Part shown: positions 1 to 9,413 of the stretch, piece by piece
Numbering within the stretch: the first letter of the stretch is position 1
How the letters are laid out: the number at the start of each line of letters is the position of its first letter
Assembly: GCF_003172895.1 (NCBI RefSeq)
Contig: NZ_QGKL01000042.1
Coordinates: forward strand, 124,001-188,000
Source of the DNA: Leucothrix arctica
Lineage (GTDB): Bacteria; Pseudomonadota; Gammaproteobacteria; Thiotrichales; Thiotrichaceae
Length of the DNA: 64,000 bases
Reading direction: 5' to 3'
The notes under the pieces: generated by a model
Told to the model about the DNA's origin: nothing
Databases searched by the model: none
The model's input: the letters and a program-made list of their open reading frames with translations, nothing else
Position numbers and translations under genes: made by a program

Positions 1-536
1 TGTGTCCAGTATACAAAGCGGTCATAAAAGGGAAAGTAGTCAAGGTTAATTGCTGCTATGTAAGGTTGGGCAATGCTCTGCATCGGAGCAAGACTAGTCA
101 GCTCCCCCGCAGATGGTAAACGCCAGTCACTATGACCACAGTAGTTCTGTTGGTTGACACGCTCAATATAGGCGTGAGTATTACAATAGCTTGTCGGCTC
201 ATTATGGTGGTATCCGTCACAAGTGACATTTAGCGGAGAGCTTGCTGGGTAGGCAAGTTGACTACCAGTGTTAGTTTGTTGAGGTTCAAACCATGTGTAA
301 GATGCGTGGTTATGTAGTGAGGTACTCGGATCGCGCTTTTGCCAAAATAGACCAGTGCTGAAGTCCTCCACGCAAGCCCATTCAATCGCACTCTTAGCGA
401 GTCTCAAACCATTTGAGTCTAGCTTAAATAGCTGCTGTTTTGATGAGTGTGCTGCATTAGCATAGAAGGTACTTGTGCATGTCAGGAGTAGTGTAACTAA
501 AAAGCTTGTCGTGCGTTTTTCTGGTGTGGCTGACAT
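1..536 (-). CDS. Exported DUF1566 (Lcl C-terminal) domain protein, 3' part cut by window edge
   Basis: The reading frame runs from ATG at 536 down to base 1 with no stop, so only the first 178 residues are visible. The start has an AAGGA Shine-Dalgarno 7 nt upstream. Residues 7-28 form a hydrophobic signal peptide ending in ANA, a good signal peptidase I site, so the product is probably periplasmic or secreted. The rest matches the DUF1566 pattern: a CVEDFSTGLFWQKRD stretch from about residue 55, then HNHASYTWF, paired cysteines, and YCGHSDWRLP near residue 143. This domain is common in exported proteins of aquatic gammaproteobacteria, often with unknown function. No catalytic role can be given. 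The gene reads away from the DUF1287 lipoprotein on the same strand. Confidence 0.75.
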   Translation of the reverse strand, partial: MSATPEKRTTSFLVTLLLTCTSTFYANAAHSSKQQLFKLDSNGLRLAKSAIEWACVEDFSTGLFWQKRDPSTSLHNHASYTWFEPQQTNTGSQLAYPASSPLNVTCDGYHHNEPTSYCNTHAYIERVNQQNYCGHSDWRLPSAGELTSLAPMQSIAQPYIAAINLDYFPFYDRFVYWT

Positions 537-647
537 GAAAAAATCCTTTTATTCGGGGCAGCGCATTAGACGTGGTTATAAAATAACAACTGCCGTCTCA
601 GTCTTCTTATGAACTAAGTTAAAAGGTCGTTCTATGAAGACTAGCGG

Positions 648-1496
648 TCATAAAGATTTACCAAGTGTTGAATTTTTTTGTGCCTTTGCTTGTTTTAATT
701 GTTGCTTGGGCTGATAGCGATAGTGTCCCGAAATTTTGAAGTCAAACAACATGTCTTCAATGACAGGGCCGTTACCAATATTATGAGCGATTAAATGACG
801 GTCTGGATCTTCGTCACTCGTCATTTCAAGTACGACACCAATGTGTGGCATTTTTGGGTTTAGCTGCCAGGTTACAAGGTCACCCGGTTTATAGTTTTTT
901 GGGTTGTTAGTAACTTCGAGAGATCGACCATTACGCTCGAAAAAAGCTTGTAGGTTGTAGACCCGACGATGGTCGATATTAGTATCCGGCTTACGTAAAC
1001 CCCAGCGTTTACGGCTTGGATAGCGACTAAAGTTACGACGCATGTCTTCGTGAACATTTTTCTGCAAGTCGATTCCTAACTCACGATACGCGCGAATAAC
1101 GACATCGGTACAAACACCTATTTCAGGAGGGACATCGCCCATCGGATACGCTATTTTTAAGTAACTGCCATCATAGCGAACACGGTGCATGGTTCTTGAT
1201 AATGCCGCTTGCGCTAATTCTTCTTCAAAGGTTAAGGGTACTTCAACGATTATCGGCGGAGCTTTCTCAATAGGTGAGTAAGGGTCTTCCTTAGTATCTA
1301 ACGGATATATCTGGTGCTTGTTTAAAAGCGCTAAAGAGGGGGATTCTGTAACCGTCGAATCAATCGGGGGTATTGTGAGTACTTCTGAAACATGTGTCTC
1401 AGTTTTATCTGAAGAACCGACACAGCCAGTCAATACAAGGCTTAAAAGGGTGCTTAGTACGGTTAACTTTTGCTGTATTGGGGGACTGATTTTCAT
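648..1496 (-). CDS. DUF1287 family lipoprotein (YijF-like)
   Basis: 282 residues. An N-terminal hydrophobic segment ends in the lipobox LTGC with Cys25, so the protein should be a lipoprotein anchored on the periplasmic side of the envelope. After a Pro/Thr-rich linker of about 60 residues comes a DUF1287 domain: VRYDGSYLKIAYPMGDVPPE, GVCTDVVIRAYRELGIDL, the NIDHRRVYNL block, PGDLVTW and PHIGVVLE. The family resembles NlpC/P60-like papain folds, and the Cys of GVCTD and the His of PHIG are plausible catalytic residues, but no substrate is known. It is divergent from the MerR gene, sharing a 117-bp promoter gap. Confidence 0.8.
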   Translation of the reverse strand: MKISPPIQQKLTVLSTLLSLVLTGCVGSSDKTETHVSEVLTIPPIDSTVTESPSLALLNKHQIYPLDTKEDPYSPIEKAPPIIVEVPLTFEEELAQAALSRTMHRVRYDGSYLKIAYPMGDVPPEIGVCTDVVIRAYRELGIDLQKNVHEDMRRNFSRYPSRKRWGLRKPDTNIDHRRVYNLQAFFERNGRSLEVTNNPKNYKPGDLVTWQLNPKMPHIGVVLEMTSDEDPDRHLIAHNIGNGPVIEDMLFDFKISGHYRYQPKQQLKQAKAQKNSTLGKSL

Positions 1497-1577
1497 TAGT
1501 ATAATTTAAACAGATTCAGGAGGGAGTCAAGTGTGAGCCATTACTATTAGATTACAATTGACCCAATAGTAAATTGG

Positions 1578-1607
1578 TTGACGTATACGTAAACTATGGT
1601 TTACTCT
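1578..1607 (+). promoter_or_regulatory. Promoter and predicted operator of the MerR gene
   Basis: TTGACG at 1578-1583 is a good -35 and TACTCT at 1602-1607 a possible -10, spaced 18 bp. Two dyads overlap it: ACGTATACGT at 1581-1590 and GTAAAC-tatg-GTTTAC at 1589-1604, the second inside the spacer as is usual for MerR-family sites. The 17 bases 1578-1594 match 13 of 17 with a site before prpE (35349-35365). If the -10 is right, transcription starts at or next to the ATG at 1614. Confidence 0.55.
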
Positions 1608-1613
1608 TATTAA

Positions 1614-2021
1614 ATGGAAAAGATAGATGAACAGCTTTATACAATTTCAGAGCTCTCAGTATTGTTTGGTATAAGTACTCGTGCGATTCGTTTTTATGAG
1701 ACTAAACAATTACTTAATCCTCAGCGTGTTGGCGGAAACAGGGTTTACAACAACAGCGATAGAGTTAGGTTGAAACTGATATTACGTGCAAAAAGGCTTG
1801 GCTTTTCCTTAGCAGATATACATGAATATATAGGACTTTATGATGCTGACCCCGATCATAGAGAGCAAATTCAAGTACTGCTATCCAAGTTGTCTGTCCG
1901 TAAAAAAGAGTTGATTCAACAGCAAAAAGACATAGCGACAACGATTAGTGAATTGGAAGCATTAGAGACGATATGCATGGACCAAATGTCCGGCATGGAA
2001 GACTCAAGTGATAGTGGCTAA
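1614..2021 (+). CDS. MerR family transcriptional regulator, LiuR-like
   Basis: 135 residues. The N-terminal winged helix-turn-helix is clear: LYTISELSVLFGISTRAIRFYE, then a GGNRVYNNSDRVRLKLILRAKRLGFSLADI segment, followed by a coiled-coil dimerisation helix (about residues 85-125). The NRVY and LILRAKRLGFSLADI wording is typical of LiuR-type MerR proteins that control branched-chain amino acid and fatty acid breakdown. The C-terminus has a single Cys and no metal-binding loop, so a metal sensor is unlikely. ATG at 1614 is the only possible start, because a stop codon lies directly before it; no Shine-Dalgarno precedes it, suggesting a leaderless mRNA. It is followed after 56 bp by an acyl-CoA ligase, a likely target. 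Confidence 0.85.
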   Translation: MEKIDEQLYTISELSVLFGISTRAIRFYETKQLLNPQRVGGNRVYNNSDRVRLKLILRAKRLGFSLADIHEYIGLYDADPDHREQIQVLLSKLSVRKKELIQQQKDIATTISELEALETICMDQMSGMEDSSDSG

Positions 2022-2052
2022 CTCGTTCCAAAGCACTAACTCAGCGCTATAG

Positions 2053-2066
2053 TAAATCATGATTTA
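2053..2066. promoter_or_regulatory. Palindrome before the acyl-CoA ligase gene
   Basis: TAAATCATGATTTA is a perfect 14-bp palindrome in the 56-bp gap between the MerR gene and the ligase, just ahead of the GAGGTGG ribosome site. It may be an operator, but it lacks the ACGT steps of the site at the MerR promoter, so the binding protein is unclear. Confidence 0.35.
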
Positions 2067-2077
2067 AGAGGTGGAAA

Positions 2078-3739
2078 ATGGAGAAAATCTGGCTGGAAAG
2101 TTACCCAGAGCACATTAATGCTGAAATAGACGTTAATGAATACTCATCGTTGAATGAGGTTCTAGAAATAAGTGTCAAAAAGTTTGCAACGCGACCTGCT
2201 TATGAAAATCTAGGTAAAGTGTTGAGCTATGGGGAGCTTGATGAGCTAACTAAGCAGTTTGCATCTTACACAACCAACGTTCTTGGTCTTAAAAAAGGCG
2301 ATGCAATTGCCATTATGCTACCAAACTTACTGCAATATCCTATTGCGCTATTTGGTGCGTTGAGAGCAGGGCTGATCGTCGTTAACACCAATCCTTTATA
2401 TACCGACCGCGAATTAGAGCACCAGTTGAAAGACTCGGGTGCTAAAGCCATTGTTATACTAGAAAATTTTGCACATACATTGGCTAGTGTGGTGGATAAA
2501 ACAGATGTTAAGCACATCATTACTACCCAAGTTGCTGACATCGTTGACTTTCCTAAGTCACTACTTATCAATAGTATTGTTAAGTACGTCAAAAAAATGG
2601 TGCCATCATTTAACTTACCAACTGCGGTTAAGTTTAAAGAAGCATTGAGTCAGGGTAAGCAACATACGTTTACTCCTGTTGAGGTTTCTCACGATGATAT
2701 TGCGTTCCTTCAATACACAGGTGGAACAACGGGTGTTGCTAAAGGTGCGGCATTAACGCATCGAAATATGATTGCGAACTTATTGCAGGCGCATTCTTGG
2801 GCAAGTGAAGATCTCAATGAAGGTGTTGAATTGGTAGTCACGGCGTTGCCGCTTTATCATATTTTCGCACTGACCGCTAACGCACTATTTACAATGAAGT
2901 TAGGTGCTCATGCATTGTTAATTACTAACCCGAGAGATATGCCTGGGTTTGTAAAAACACTTAAAGGGCGTCGTTTCTCCTATATTACGGGCGTTAACAC
3001 GTTGTTCAACGGTCTCGTTCATACGCCGGGTTTTGATCAGTTAGACTTTTCAAACTTGAAGTTGTCGCTAGGTGGTGGAATGGCTGTTCAGCGTTATGTG
3101 GCTGAAGAGTGGAAACGTATCACTGGTTGTACTTTGGTTGAGGCTTATGGTCTTACAGAAACAGCACCTGCAGTGACGATTAATCCAGTTAAACTCGCTA
3201 AATTTAATGGTGCTATTGGCCTACCGCTACCCTCTACCGACGTGAGTATTCGTGATGCTGATGGTAATGAGTTGGGTATTAATGAGCCTGGTGAGTTGTG
3301 TGTTAAAGGCCCTCAGGTCATGCTTGAGTATTGGAATCGTCCAGATGAGACTGCCAATGTATTGTCGAAAGATGGTTGGCTAAAGACGGGTGATGTTGCT
3401 GAGATAAATGAGCAAGGCTTTTTAAAGATTGTCGATCGCTTGAAGGACTTAATTATCGTCTCTGGATTTAATGTCTATCCAAATGAGATTGAAGATGTTG
3501 TGACGCTACACCCTAAAGTATTGGAAGCAGGTGTTGTGGGTGTTGTTGATGATAAGTCTGGCGAAGCCGTAAAGCTGTTTGTTGTTAAAGGTGATGAGAG
3601 CCTGACTGAAGATGAGTTACGTGCTTATTGTCGAGAAGAGTTGACAGGCTACAAGCGTCCTCGTCACATTGAGTTTATTGACGAGTTGCCTAAGAGTAAT
3701 GTTGGAAAGATACTGCGACGTGAGTTGCGTAAAATCTAA
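2078..3739 (+). CDS. fadD: Long-chain fatty acid--CoA ligase (FadD-like)
   Basis: 553 residues, full length for the family. It activates fatty acids to acyl-CoA through an acyl-AMP intermediate, at the inner face of the membrane. AMP-binding motifs are intact: the phosphate loop YTGGTTGVAKGA near residue 213, the GLTETAP motif, GWLKTGDVAEI, the hinge DRLKDLIIVSGFNVYPNEIED and the C-terminal lysine in LPKSNVGKILRREL. The start is supported by GAGGTGG 6-8 bases upstream. It sits downstream of a LiuR-like MerR gene and ends at a strong bidirectional terminator shared with pckA. The exact chain length used cannot be read from sequence; a branched or medium-chain acyl ligase is an alternative. Confidence 0.85.
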   Translation: MEKIWLESYPEHINAEIDVNEYSSLNEVLEISVKKFATRPAYENLGKVLSYGELDELTKQFASYTTNVLGLKKGDAIAIMLPNLLQYPIALFGALRAGLIVVNTNPLYTDRELEHQLKDSGAKAIVILENFAHTLASVVDKTDVKHIITTQVADIVDFPKSLLINSIVKYVKKMVPSFNLPTAVKFKEALSQGKQHTFTPVEVSHDDIAFLQYTGGTTGVAKGAALTHRNMIANLLQAHSWASEDLNEGVELVVTALPLYHIFALTANALFTMKLGAHALLITNPRDMPGFVKTLKGRRFSYITGVNTLFNGLVHTPGFDQLDFSNLKLSLGGGMAVQRYVAEEWKRITGCTLVEAYGLTETAPAVTINPVKLAKFNGAIGLPLPSTDVSIRDADGNELGINEPGELCVKGPQVMLEYWNRPDETANVLSKDGWLKTGDVAEINEQGFLKIVDRLKDLIIVSGFNVYPNEIEDVVTLHPKVLEAGVVGVVDDKSGEAVKLFVVKGDESLTEDELRAYCREELTGYKRPRHIEFIDELPKSNVGKILRRELRKI

Positions 3740-3776
3740 TAGCGCTATGATATTCAAATAGACAATTTAGAGATAA

Positions 3777-3806
3777 AAAAATCCCTGCTTATAAGCAGGG
3801 ATTTTT
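3777..3806. terminator. Bidirectional Rho-independent terminator between fadD and pckA
   Basis: A perfect 30-nt palindrome: A-tract, TCCCTGCTTATAAGCAGGGA, T-tract, centred at 3791/3792. It reads as hairpin plus U-run on both strands, serving the convergent genes on each side. Confidence 0.92.
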
Positions 3807-3826
3807 GTTTGCGTTGTAACTAAAGC

Positions 3827-5425
3827 TTAAATTTGAGGGCCAGCTTCAACGAGTGCTTTACCCGCATCGTTATCCGTATACTTCTCGAAGTTGTTAACGA
3901 ACAGTTTTGCTAGATCTACTGCTTTGTCATTCCACTCAGAAGGGTCGGCATAAGTATTGCTAGGATCTAAGATGGCGCTATCAACACCCGGTAACTCAGT
4001 AGGTACCTCTAGGTTGAAGTAAGGCACAACTTTAGAGTCAGCCTCTTCAATGCTGCCATCTAAGATTGCATTAATAATACCGCGAGTGTCTTTAATAGAG
4101 ATGCGCTTGCCAGTACCGTTCCATCCTGTATTAACCAAGTAAGCAGTCGCACCAGAGTCTTGCATACGCTTAACTAATGTCTCAGCGTATGTAGTCGGGT
4201 GCAAGCTTAGGAAAGCTGCGCCAAACGCTGCTGAGAATGTCGGTGTAGGCTCAGTAATTCCACGCTCAGTACCCGCCAATTTAGCCGTGAAGCCAGAAAG
4301 GAAGTGATACTGAGTTTGCTCAGGCGTTAGCTTAGATACTGGTGGTAACACACCAAATGCATCTGCAGATAAGAAAATAACTTTCTTAGCCGGGCCACCG
4401 CGAGAGTAAGGCTTAACAATATTTTCAATGTGCTCAATAGGGTATGAAACACGGGTATTTTCTGTGCGAGAACCATCTTCAAAATCAATAGTGCCGTCAT
4501 CACGAACCGTTACATTTTCAAGCAGTGCATTACGGCGGATTGCCGCATAAATCTCAGGCTCAGCATCGGCACTTAAATTGATTGTTTTAGCGTAGCAGCC
4601 ACCTTCAAAGTTGAAGACACCTTCATCATCCCAACCATGCTCATCATCACCAATTAGCGCACGCTTAGAGTCTGTAGATAGTGTTGTTTTACCTGTGCCA
4701 GATAAACCGAAGAAAATAGCTGTGTCGCCATCTTTACCGACGTTTGCTGAGCAATGCATTGAAGCAATGCCGCGAAGCGGAAGGTAGTAGTTCATCATAG
4801 AGAACAAACCTTTCTTCATCTCGCCACCGTACCAAGTCCCACCGATGATTTGAATGCGCTGAGTTAAGTCGAAAGCGACGAAATTCTCAGAGTTAAGGCC
4901 TTGTTCTTTCCAGTTTGGGTTGCTTGTCTTTGCGCCGTTCATCACAACAAAGTCAGGTTCGAAACCTTCTAGTTCTGCCTCAGTCGGGCGGATGAACATG
5001 TTTTTAACAAAATGAGCCTGCCAAGCAACTTCAGTGATGAAGCGAACTTTTAAGCGAGAGTTTTCATTAGCGCCACAATATGCGTCAACAATAAATAATT
5101 TGCCGCCAGATAGTTGCTTGCTGACCAATGCTTTAAGGTCATTAAACACTTCTGTCGTCATTGGTTTATTGTCGTTCTTACCTTGGTCAGACCACCAAAT
5201 GGTATCGCGAGTAATGTCATCGCGGACAATGTATTTATCTTTTGGTGAGCGACCGGTAAAGATACCCGTATCGACATTGATAGCACCCGTAGTCGTTTCT
5301 AGACCACGTTCATAACCTTCAAGGTCATCGCGTGTCTCTTCCGTGTACAGCGTGCTGTAGGATGGATTGTAAATAACTTCAGTTACGTTTTCTATTCCGT
5401 ACTTTGATACGTTAATGCGTGACAT
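3827..5425 (-). CDS. pckA: Phosphoenolpyruvate carboxykinase (ATP)
   Basis: 532 residues, the usual size for the bacterial ATP-dependent enzyme. It converts oxaloacetate and ATP to PEP, CO2 and ADP, the first step of gluconeogenesis. Motifs seen: [15 protein letters not shown] near residue 57, the metal/substrate block [20 protein letters not shown], the kinase P-loop [11 protein letters not shown] near residue 243, the second metal site [19 protein letters not shown], and the [12 protein letters not shown] block. All are intact. It stands alone between a shared terminator and a 1-kb intergenic region, so it is probably a single-gene transcript. The Shine-Dalgarno upstream of the ATG is weak (AGAGAAC). 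Confidence 0.97.
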   Translation of the reverse strand: MSRINVSKYGIENVTEVIYNPSYSTLYTEETRDDLEGYERGLETTTGAINVDTGIFTGRSPKDKYIVRDDITRDTIWWSDQGKNDNKPMTTEVFNDLKALVSKQLSGGKLFIVDAYCGANENSRLKVRFITEVAWQAHFVKNMFIRPTEAELEGFEPDFVVMNGAKTSNPNWKEQGLNSENFVAFDLTQRIQIIGGTWYGGEMKKGLFSMMNYYLPLRGIASMHCSANVGKDGDTAIFFGLSGTGKTTLSTDSKRALIGDDEHGWDDEGVFNFEGGCYAKTINLSADAEPEIYAAIRRNALLENVTVRDDGTIDFEDGSRTENTRVSYPIEHIENIVKPYSRGGPAKKVIFLSADAFGVLPPVSKLTPEQTQYHFLSGFTAKLAGTERGITEPTPTFSAAFGAAFLSLHPTTYAETLVKRMQDSGATAYLVNTGWNGTGKRISIKDTRGIINAILDGSIEEADSKVVPYFNLEVPTELPGVDSAILDPSNTYADPSEWNDKAVDLAKLFVNNFEKYTDNDAGKALVEAGPQI

Positions 5426-6406
5426 GGTTCTCTAGTTCCCGTCTAAATTTAAAACGTCCTGCTTGGCTGGGCAAAATCGTCATTAGAATAGAGTACAAAG
5501 CTTACTGAATTGGTCAAACCCTGATGCCACTCTTTAACGGCGGTCAACACTGTGGGTTAGGGTATTCAAGTGTGCGTCATACTCAATTTACTCATAGCGC
5601 AACTCGTACTTAGTAACCCAATACGTAGTGGGTAAGCAAGCATCTCTATCGAGTGACTACATCGCGAAGATAACATAGTAAACAGCCTCTACCAACAGGG
5701 CTTTATACATCTTTTAAGGTGCTGAAAACCGATAATAACTGGCAGCGATGTAACTCAACTTGTATAACAACTTACAGTAATGCAGGCTTAATCAATATTG
5801 GTAATACAACATGTAAAAGTGTCTTATTGAAGTATATATATTTAAAGGGAGGGAGCTCTATAGCCTAATTTAATGCGCTAATTACAATCAGGTTTTCTTA
5901 ATGTGTGTTAGTTTTTTGTTATGAATAATTAGCTAAGAGTAGCTTTTTCATTGGTTGTAGGTGGGAATTACGAGTCTAGAAAAGACTTGATGCAGAATTG
6001 TTTCAGAGTTTTTAATGGTTAATCTGATGAAGGGTTTTATTTGAAATTGTAAGGGTTAGCTTATTCAATAGTAGAACTTTTAACCTATATAAGCGTGAAG
6101 ATTGATAGCTACCATTAGACAGATGGGTATTACAACTCAACGCTTGTTAAATATTGGCTAGTCACAAGGCGGTAAAATTGAGGAAAGAAACCGATAAAAA
6201 TTATTTATTGCTATTTTTATGAGCGGTCAATAAACCATCATAAATGGCAAAGTAATGATTAGTATTGACTAAGCAAGGTAGTAGGGCGTTTTTCTATGAG
6301 ACAGTTTGGGGTTTTTGATGTGTATTGCATTAAATCAATAATTCATTTAACTAAGCAACTAGCATAAGAAGTGCAGAGTTGACTTGTTAAATACATTAAA
6401 AAACAC
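5426..6406. other. Large gene-poor intergenic region
   Basis: About 1 kb between the start of pckA and the terminator of acnB. It is AT-rich, with stops in all frames. I could find no coherent coding remnant, RNA gene or repeat of the core-arm family. It must hold the pckA promoter at its left end. A small RNA cannot be excluded. Confidence 0.6.
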
Positions 6407-6442
6407 GCAGGCTACTCTTGGTATTACACCTGAATAGCCTGC
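6407..6442 (-). terminator. Terminator of acnB
   Basis: GCAGGCTA (6407-6414) pairs perfectly with TAGCCTGC (6435-6442). Read on the minus strand the hairpin is followed by GTGTTTTTTAATG, a U-run, 44 bp after the acnB stop codon. Confidence 0.8.
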
Positions 6443-6485
6443 ATGATTTGTCCTAATTTAACGTTCTAAATTAGGGATAAGCTTT

Positions 6486-9293
6486 TTAGCTATAAAAGCT
6501 AATAGTCTTAGCTGTTGGAGCCTTGCTTAGTTCATGTAGCGGTGGAGCGAAATCAGTAAGCTTGATTCCTTTCACTGCCGCTTTGTACTCTTCGATAGTC
6601 GGAGTACGACCAAGAACAGTAGAAAGAACAACGACTGGAGTAGATGAAAGAAGTGACTCACCTTTCTTCTCAGCAGAATCTTCAACAACTCGACCTTGGA
6701 AAAGACGTGTTGATGTAGCGATTACAGTATCACCTTTCTCAGCTTTTTCTTGGTTACCCATACATAGGTTACAACCAGGACGCTCTAGGTACATGATGTT
6801 CTCGTATTTAGTACGAGCAGACTCTTTTGGAGCGTCATCATTAAACTCAAAACCAGCATACTTCTGAAGAACATCCCAATCGCCTTCAGCTTTAAGCTCA
6901 TCAACGATGTTGTATGTTGGTGGAGCGATAACTAGTGGTGCTTTGAACTCAACCGAACCATTTTGCTCTTCAATGTTTCTAAGCATTTGAGCGATGATCT
7001 TCATATCGCCTTTGTGAACCATGCAAGAACCAACAAAACCTAGATCAACCTTTCTCTCACCTTTGTAGAAAGAAACAGGGCGAATCGTGTCATGCGTGTA
7101 ACGCTTAGATACATCAGGGTTATTAACGTCAGGATCAGCAATCATTGGCTCACTGATCAAGTCTAGATCAATAACAACTTCAGCAAAGTACTTAGCATTG
7201 CTGTCTGGTGTAAGTGCAGGTTGCTCGCCCGTTGTAATTTGGTCAATGCGCTTATCAGCAATCTTGATCAAACCATTAAGCATTTGAATGTCATTGTCCA
7301 TACCCTTATCGATCATGATCTGGATACGGCTCTTAGCAATCTCAAGAGACTCAATAAGTGTCTTATCTTCAGAGATACAGATAGAAGCTTTTGCCTTCAT
7401 TTCGGCACTCCAATCTGTAAATGTGAATGCTTGGTCAGCTAGTAGCGTACCGATATGTACTTCAATGATGCGGCCTTGGAAGACGTTATCGCCACCAAAC
7501 TGCTTAAGCATTTGAGCCTGTGTTGCATGAACAACATCACGGAAATCCATGTAGTCCTTCATTTCACCTTTAAAGGTTACTTTTACAGACTCAGGGATAG
7601 GCATACTTGCTTCACCTGTTGCTAGTGCAAGACCTACTGTTCCAGAGTCAGCACCGAAAGCAACACCCTTAGACATACGAGTATGAGAGTCACCACCGAT
7701 GATGATAGCCCAGTCGTCAACAGTTATGTCATTCAATACTTTATGAATAACGTCAGTCATTGCAGGGTAAACACCTTTAGGATCACGTGCAGTGATAAGA
7801 CCAAACTTATTCATGAACGCCATTAGCTTAGGAATGTTTACCTGAGCTTTTGAGTCCCATACAGATGCAGTGTGACAACCTGACTGGTAAGCGCCGTCAA
7901 CGATTGGAGAGATAACCGTTGCAGCCATAGACTCAAGTTCTTGAGATGTCATTAAGCCCGTTGTATCTTGAGAACCAACGATGTTTACTTGAACACGAAC
8001 GTCAGAACCAGCGTGTAGTGCAGCTTTAGAAGTTACACCAACAGCGTTCTTGTTAAAGATCTTCTCAACAGCCGTTAAACCTTGGCCTTCATGTGAGATT
8101 TCTTTAGAAAGAGCATATACAGCGTCAGCTTCAACGCCTAGTGTCTTAGCAGCAAAAGTCTGTAGCTTCTTACCAAATACGATTGCGTAAGAACTTCCAG
8201 CTTTCATGAACTCAACTTTCTGTGGAGTAAATGCAGCAGAGATGTCAGATAGCTCTGTACCAGCGTTGTATAGTTTCTTTTCTTTTGTGTTGATAGTCAG
8301 CACAGTACCAGTCTCAACTGAGTATGCTTCTTTCAATACAGCGTCGCCGTTATCATCAACGACTGTGTTTCCAGCAGCATCTACGTCTTTAACCCAGTTC
8401 TTAAGGTTTAAACCGATACCACCAGTAACATCTACTGTTGTAAGGAAGATTGGTGAGATACCGTTAGTACCCGCAACAACAGGTGCAAAGTTTACGAAAG
8501 GAACGTAAGGACTTGCTTGCTTACCAGCCCATAATGCAACGTTGTTCACGCCAGACATACGAGATGAACCAACACCCATTGTGCCTTTCTCAGCAATCAA
8601 CATAACTTTCTTAGTAGGGTGCTGTGCTTGCAGAGCTTTAATTTCTTGCTGCTCTTTAGGTGTCATCATGCACTGTCCGTGCAACTCACGGTCAGAACGA
8701 GAGTGAGCTTGATTACCTGGAGATAGTAAGTCAGTTGAGATATCACCTACACCAGCGATGTATGTAACGACTTCGATCTCTTCGTCGATCTCAGGAAGCT
8801 TTGTGAAGAACTCAGCTTTTGAATAGCTCTCAAGAACGTCTTTAGCAATTGCATTGCCGCTCTTGTAAGCTGCTTCAAGTTGATCCATATCTGCTTCGTA
8901 AAGGAATACTTGAGTTTTAAGTACTTCTGCAGCAGGTGCAGCAACGTCAGTATTGTCAGATAGAGCAAGGTCTAGAAGTACCTTAACTGAAGGGCCACCT
9001 TTCATATGAGACAATAATTCAAACGCATAAGTCGGTGTGATTTCTGCAACCACTGATTCGCCAAGAATGATTTCTTTCAAAAATGCAGCTTTAACACCTG
9101 CTGCACTAGTCGTACCAGGCAGTGTGTTATAGATAAAGAAATTAAGTGAATCTGCACGGTACTCATTACCAGTATCTTTGATTTGCGCAATGATTTCTGA
9201 CGTCAATTCTTCGCCATCAATTGGCTTAGGGTGAAGTCCTAGCTCTTTTTCACGCGTTGCAATTTCTTTAATATATTCTAGATATAGACTCAT
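6486..9293 (-). CDS. acnB: Aconitate hydratase B, Bacteroidota-like form
   Basis: 935 residues. It interconverts citrate and isocitrate with a [4Fe-4S] cluster in the cytoplasm. The C-terminal cluster motif CNLCMGNQ is at 841-848 and the third cysteine is in YQSGCHTASVW near the middle; GGDSHTRMSKGVAFGADSG and the VGSQDTTGLMTSQELESMA blocks are also typical of AcnB. It is about 70 residues longer than E. coli AcnB (865) and its wording (LGLHPKPIDGEELTSEIIAQ, NFFIYNTLPGTTSAAGVKAA, a charged insertion near residue 300) is what I associate with Bacteroidota enzymes. It lies 120 bp after gltA on the same strand, with a hairpin between them, and a good terminator follows. Identity as AcnB is firm; the foreign origin is inference. 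Confidence 0.94.
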   Translation of the reverse strand: MSLYLEYIKEIATREKELGLHPKPIDGEELTSEIIAQIKDTGNEYRADSLNFFIYNTLPGTTSAAGVKAAFLKEIILGESVVAEITPTYAFELLSHMKGGPSVKVLLDLALSDNTDVAAPAAEVLKTQVFLYEADMDQLEAAYKSGNAIAKDVLESYSKAEFFTKLPEIDEEIEVVTYIAGVGDISTDLLSPGNQAHSRSDRELHGQCMMTPKEQQEIKALQAQHPTKKVMLIAEKGTMGVGSSRMSGVNNVALWAGKQASPYVPFVNFAPVVAGTNGISPIFLTTVDVTGGIGLNLKNWVKDVDAAGNTVVDDNGDAVLKEAYSVETGTVLTINTKEKKLYNAGTELSDISAAFTPQKVEFMKAGSSYAIVFGKKLQTFAAKTLGVEADAVYALSKEISHEGQGLTAVEKIFNKNAVGVTSKAALHAGSDVRVQVNIVGSQDTTGLMTSQELESMAATVISPIVDGAYQSGCHTASVWDSKAQVNIPKLMAFMNKFGLITARDPKGVYPAMTDVIHKVLNDITVDDWAIIIGGDSHTRMSKGVAFGADSGTVGLALATGEASMPIPESVKVTFKGEMKDYMDFRDVVHATQAQMLKQFGGDNVFQGRIIEVHIGTLLADQAFTFTDWSAEMKAKASICISEDKTLIESLEIAKSRIQIMIDKGMDNDIQMLNGLIKIADKRIDQITTGEQPALTPDSNAKYFAEVVIDLDLISEPMIADPDVNNPDVSKRYTHDTIRPVSFYKGERKVDLGFVGSCMVHKGDMKIIAQMLRNIEEQNGSVEFKAPLVIAPPTYNIVDELKAEGDWDVLQKYAGFEFNDDAPKESARTKYENIMYLERPGCNLCMGNQEKAEKGDTVIATSTRLFQGRVVEDSAEKKGESLLSSTPVVVLSTVLGRTPTIEEYKAAVKGIKLTDFAPPLHELSKAPTAKTISFYS

Positions 9294-9342
9294 ATGATCC
9301 TCTCAAAGGCAGTCATTGCCTGCATAGTTTGTATGTATCCAA

Positions 9343-9372
9343 CCTGATAGTTTGCAACTCCAAATTATCAGG
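9343..9372 (-). promoter_or_regulatory. Hairpin in the acnB leader
   Basis: CCTGATA/TATCAGG plus TTTG/CAAA pair across one mismatch, with a 6-nt loop, between gltA and acnB. No U-run follows in the direction of transcription, so it is more likely an mRNA processing or stability structure, or an operator, than a terminator. Confidence 0.45.
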
Positions 9373-9413
9373 TCGATAAACAGTATGGTGGGTTATATTT
9401 GTGAGGGCTGCTA

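Noticed and set aside
872-1057. 61-residue frame on the minus strand
   Set aside because: Lies inside the DUF1287 gene in another frame; a shadow.
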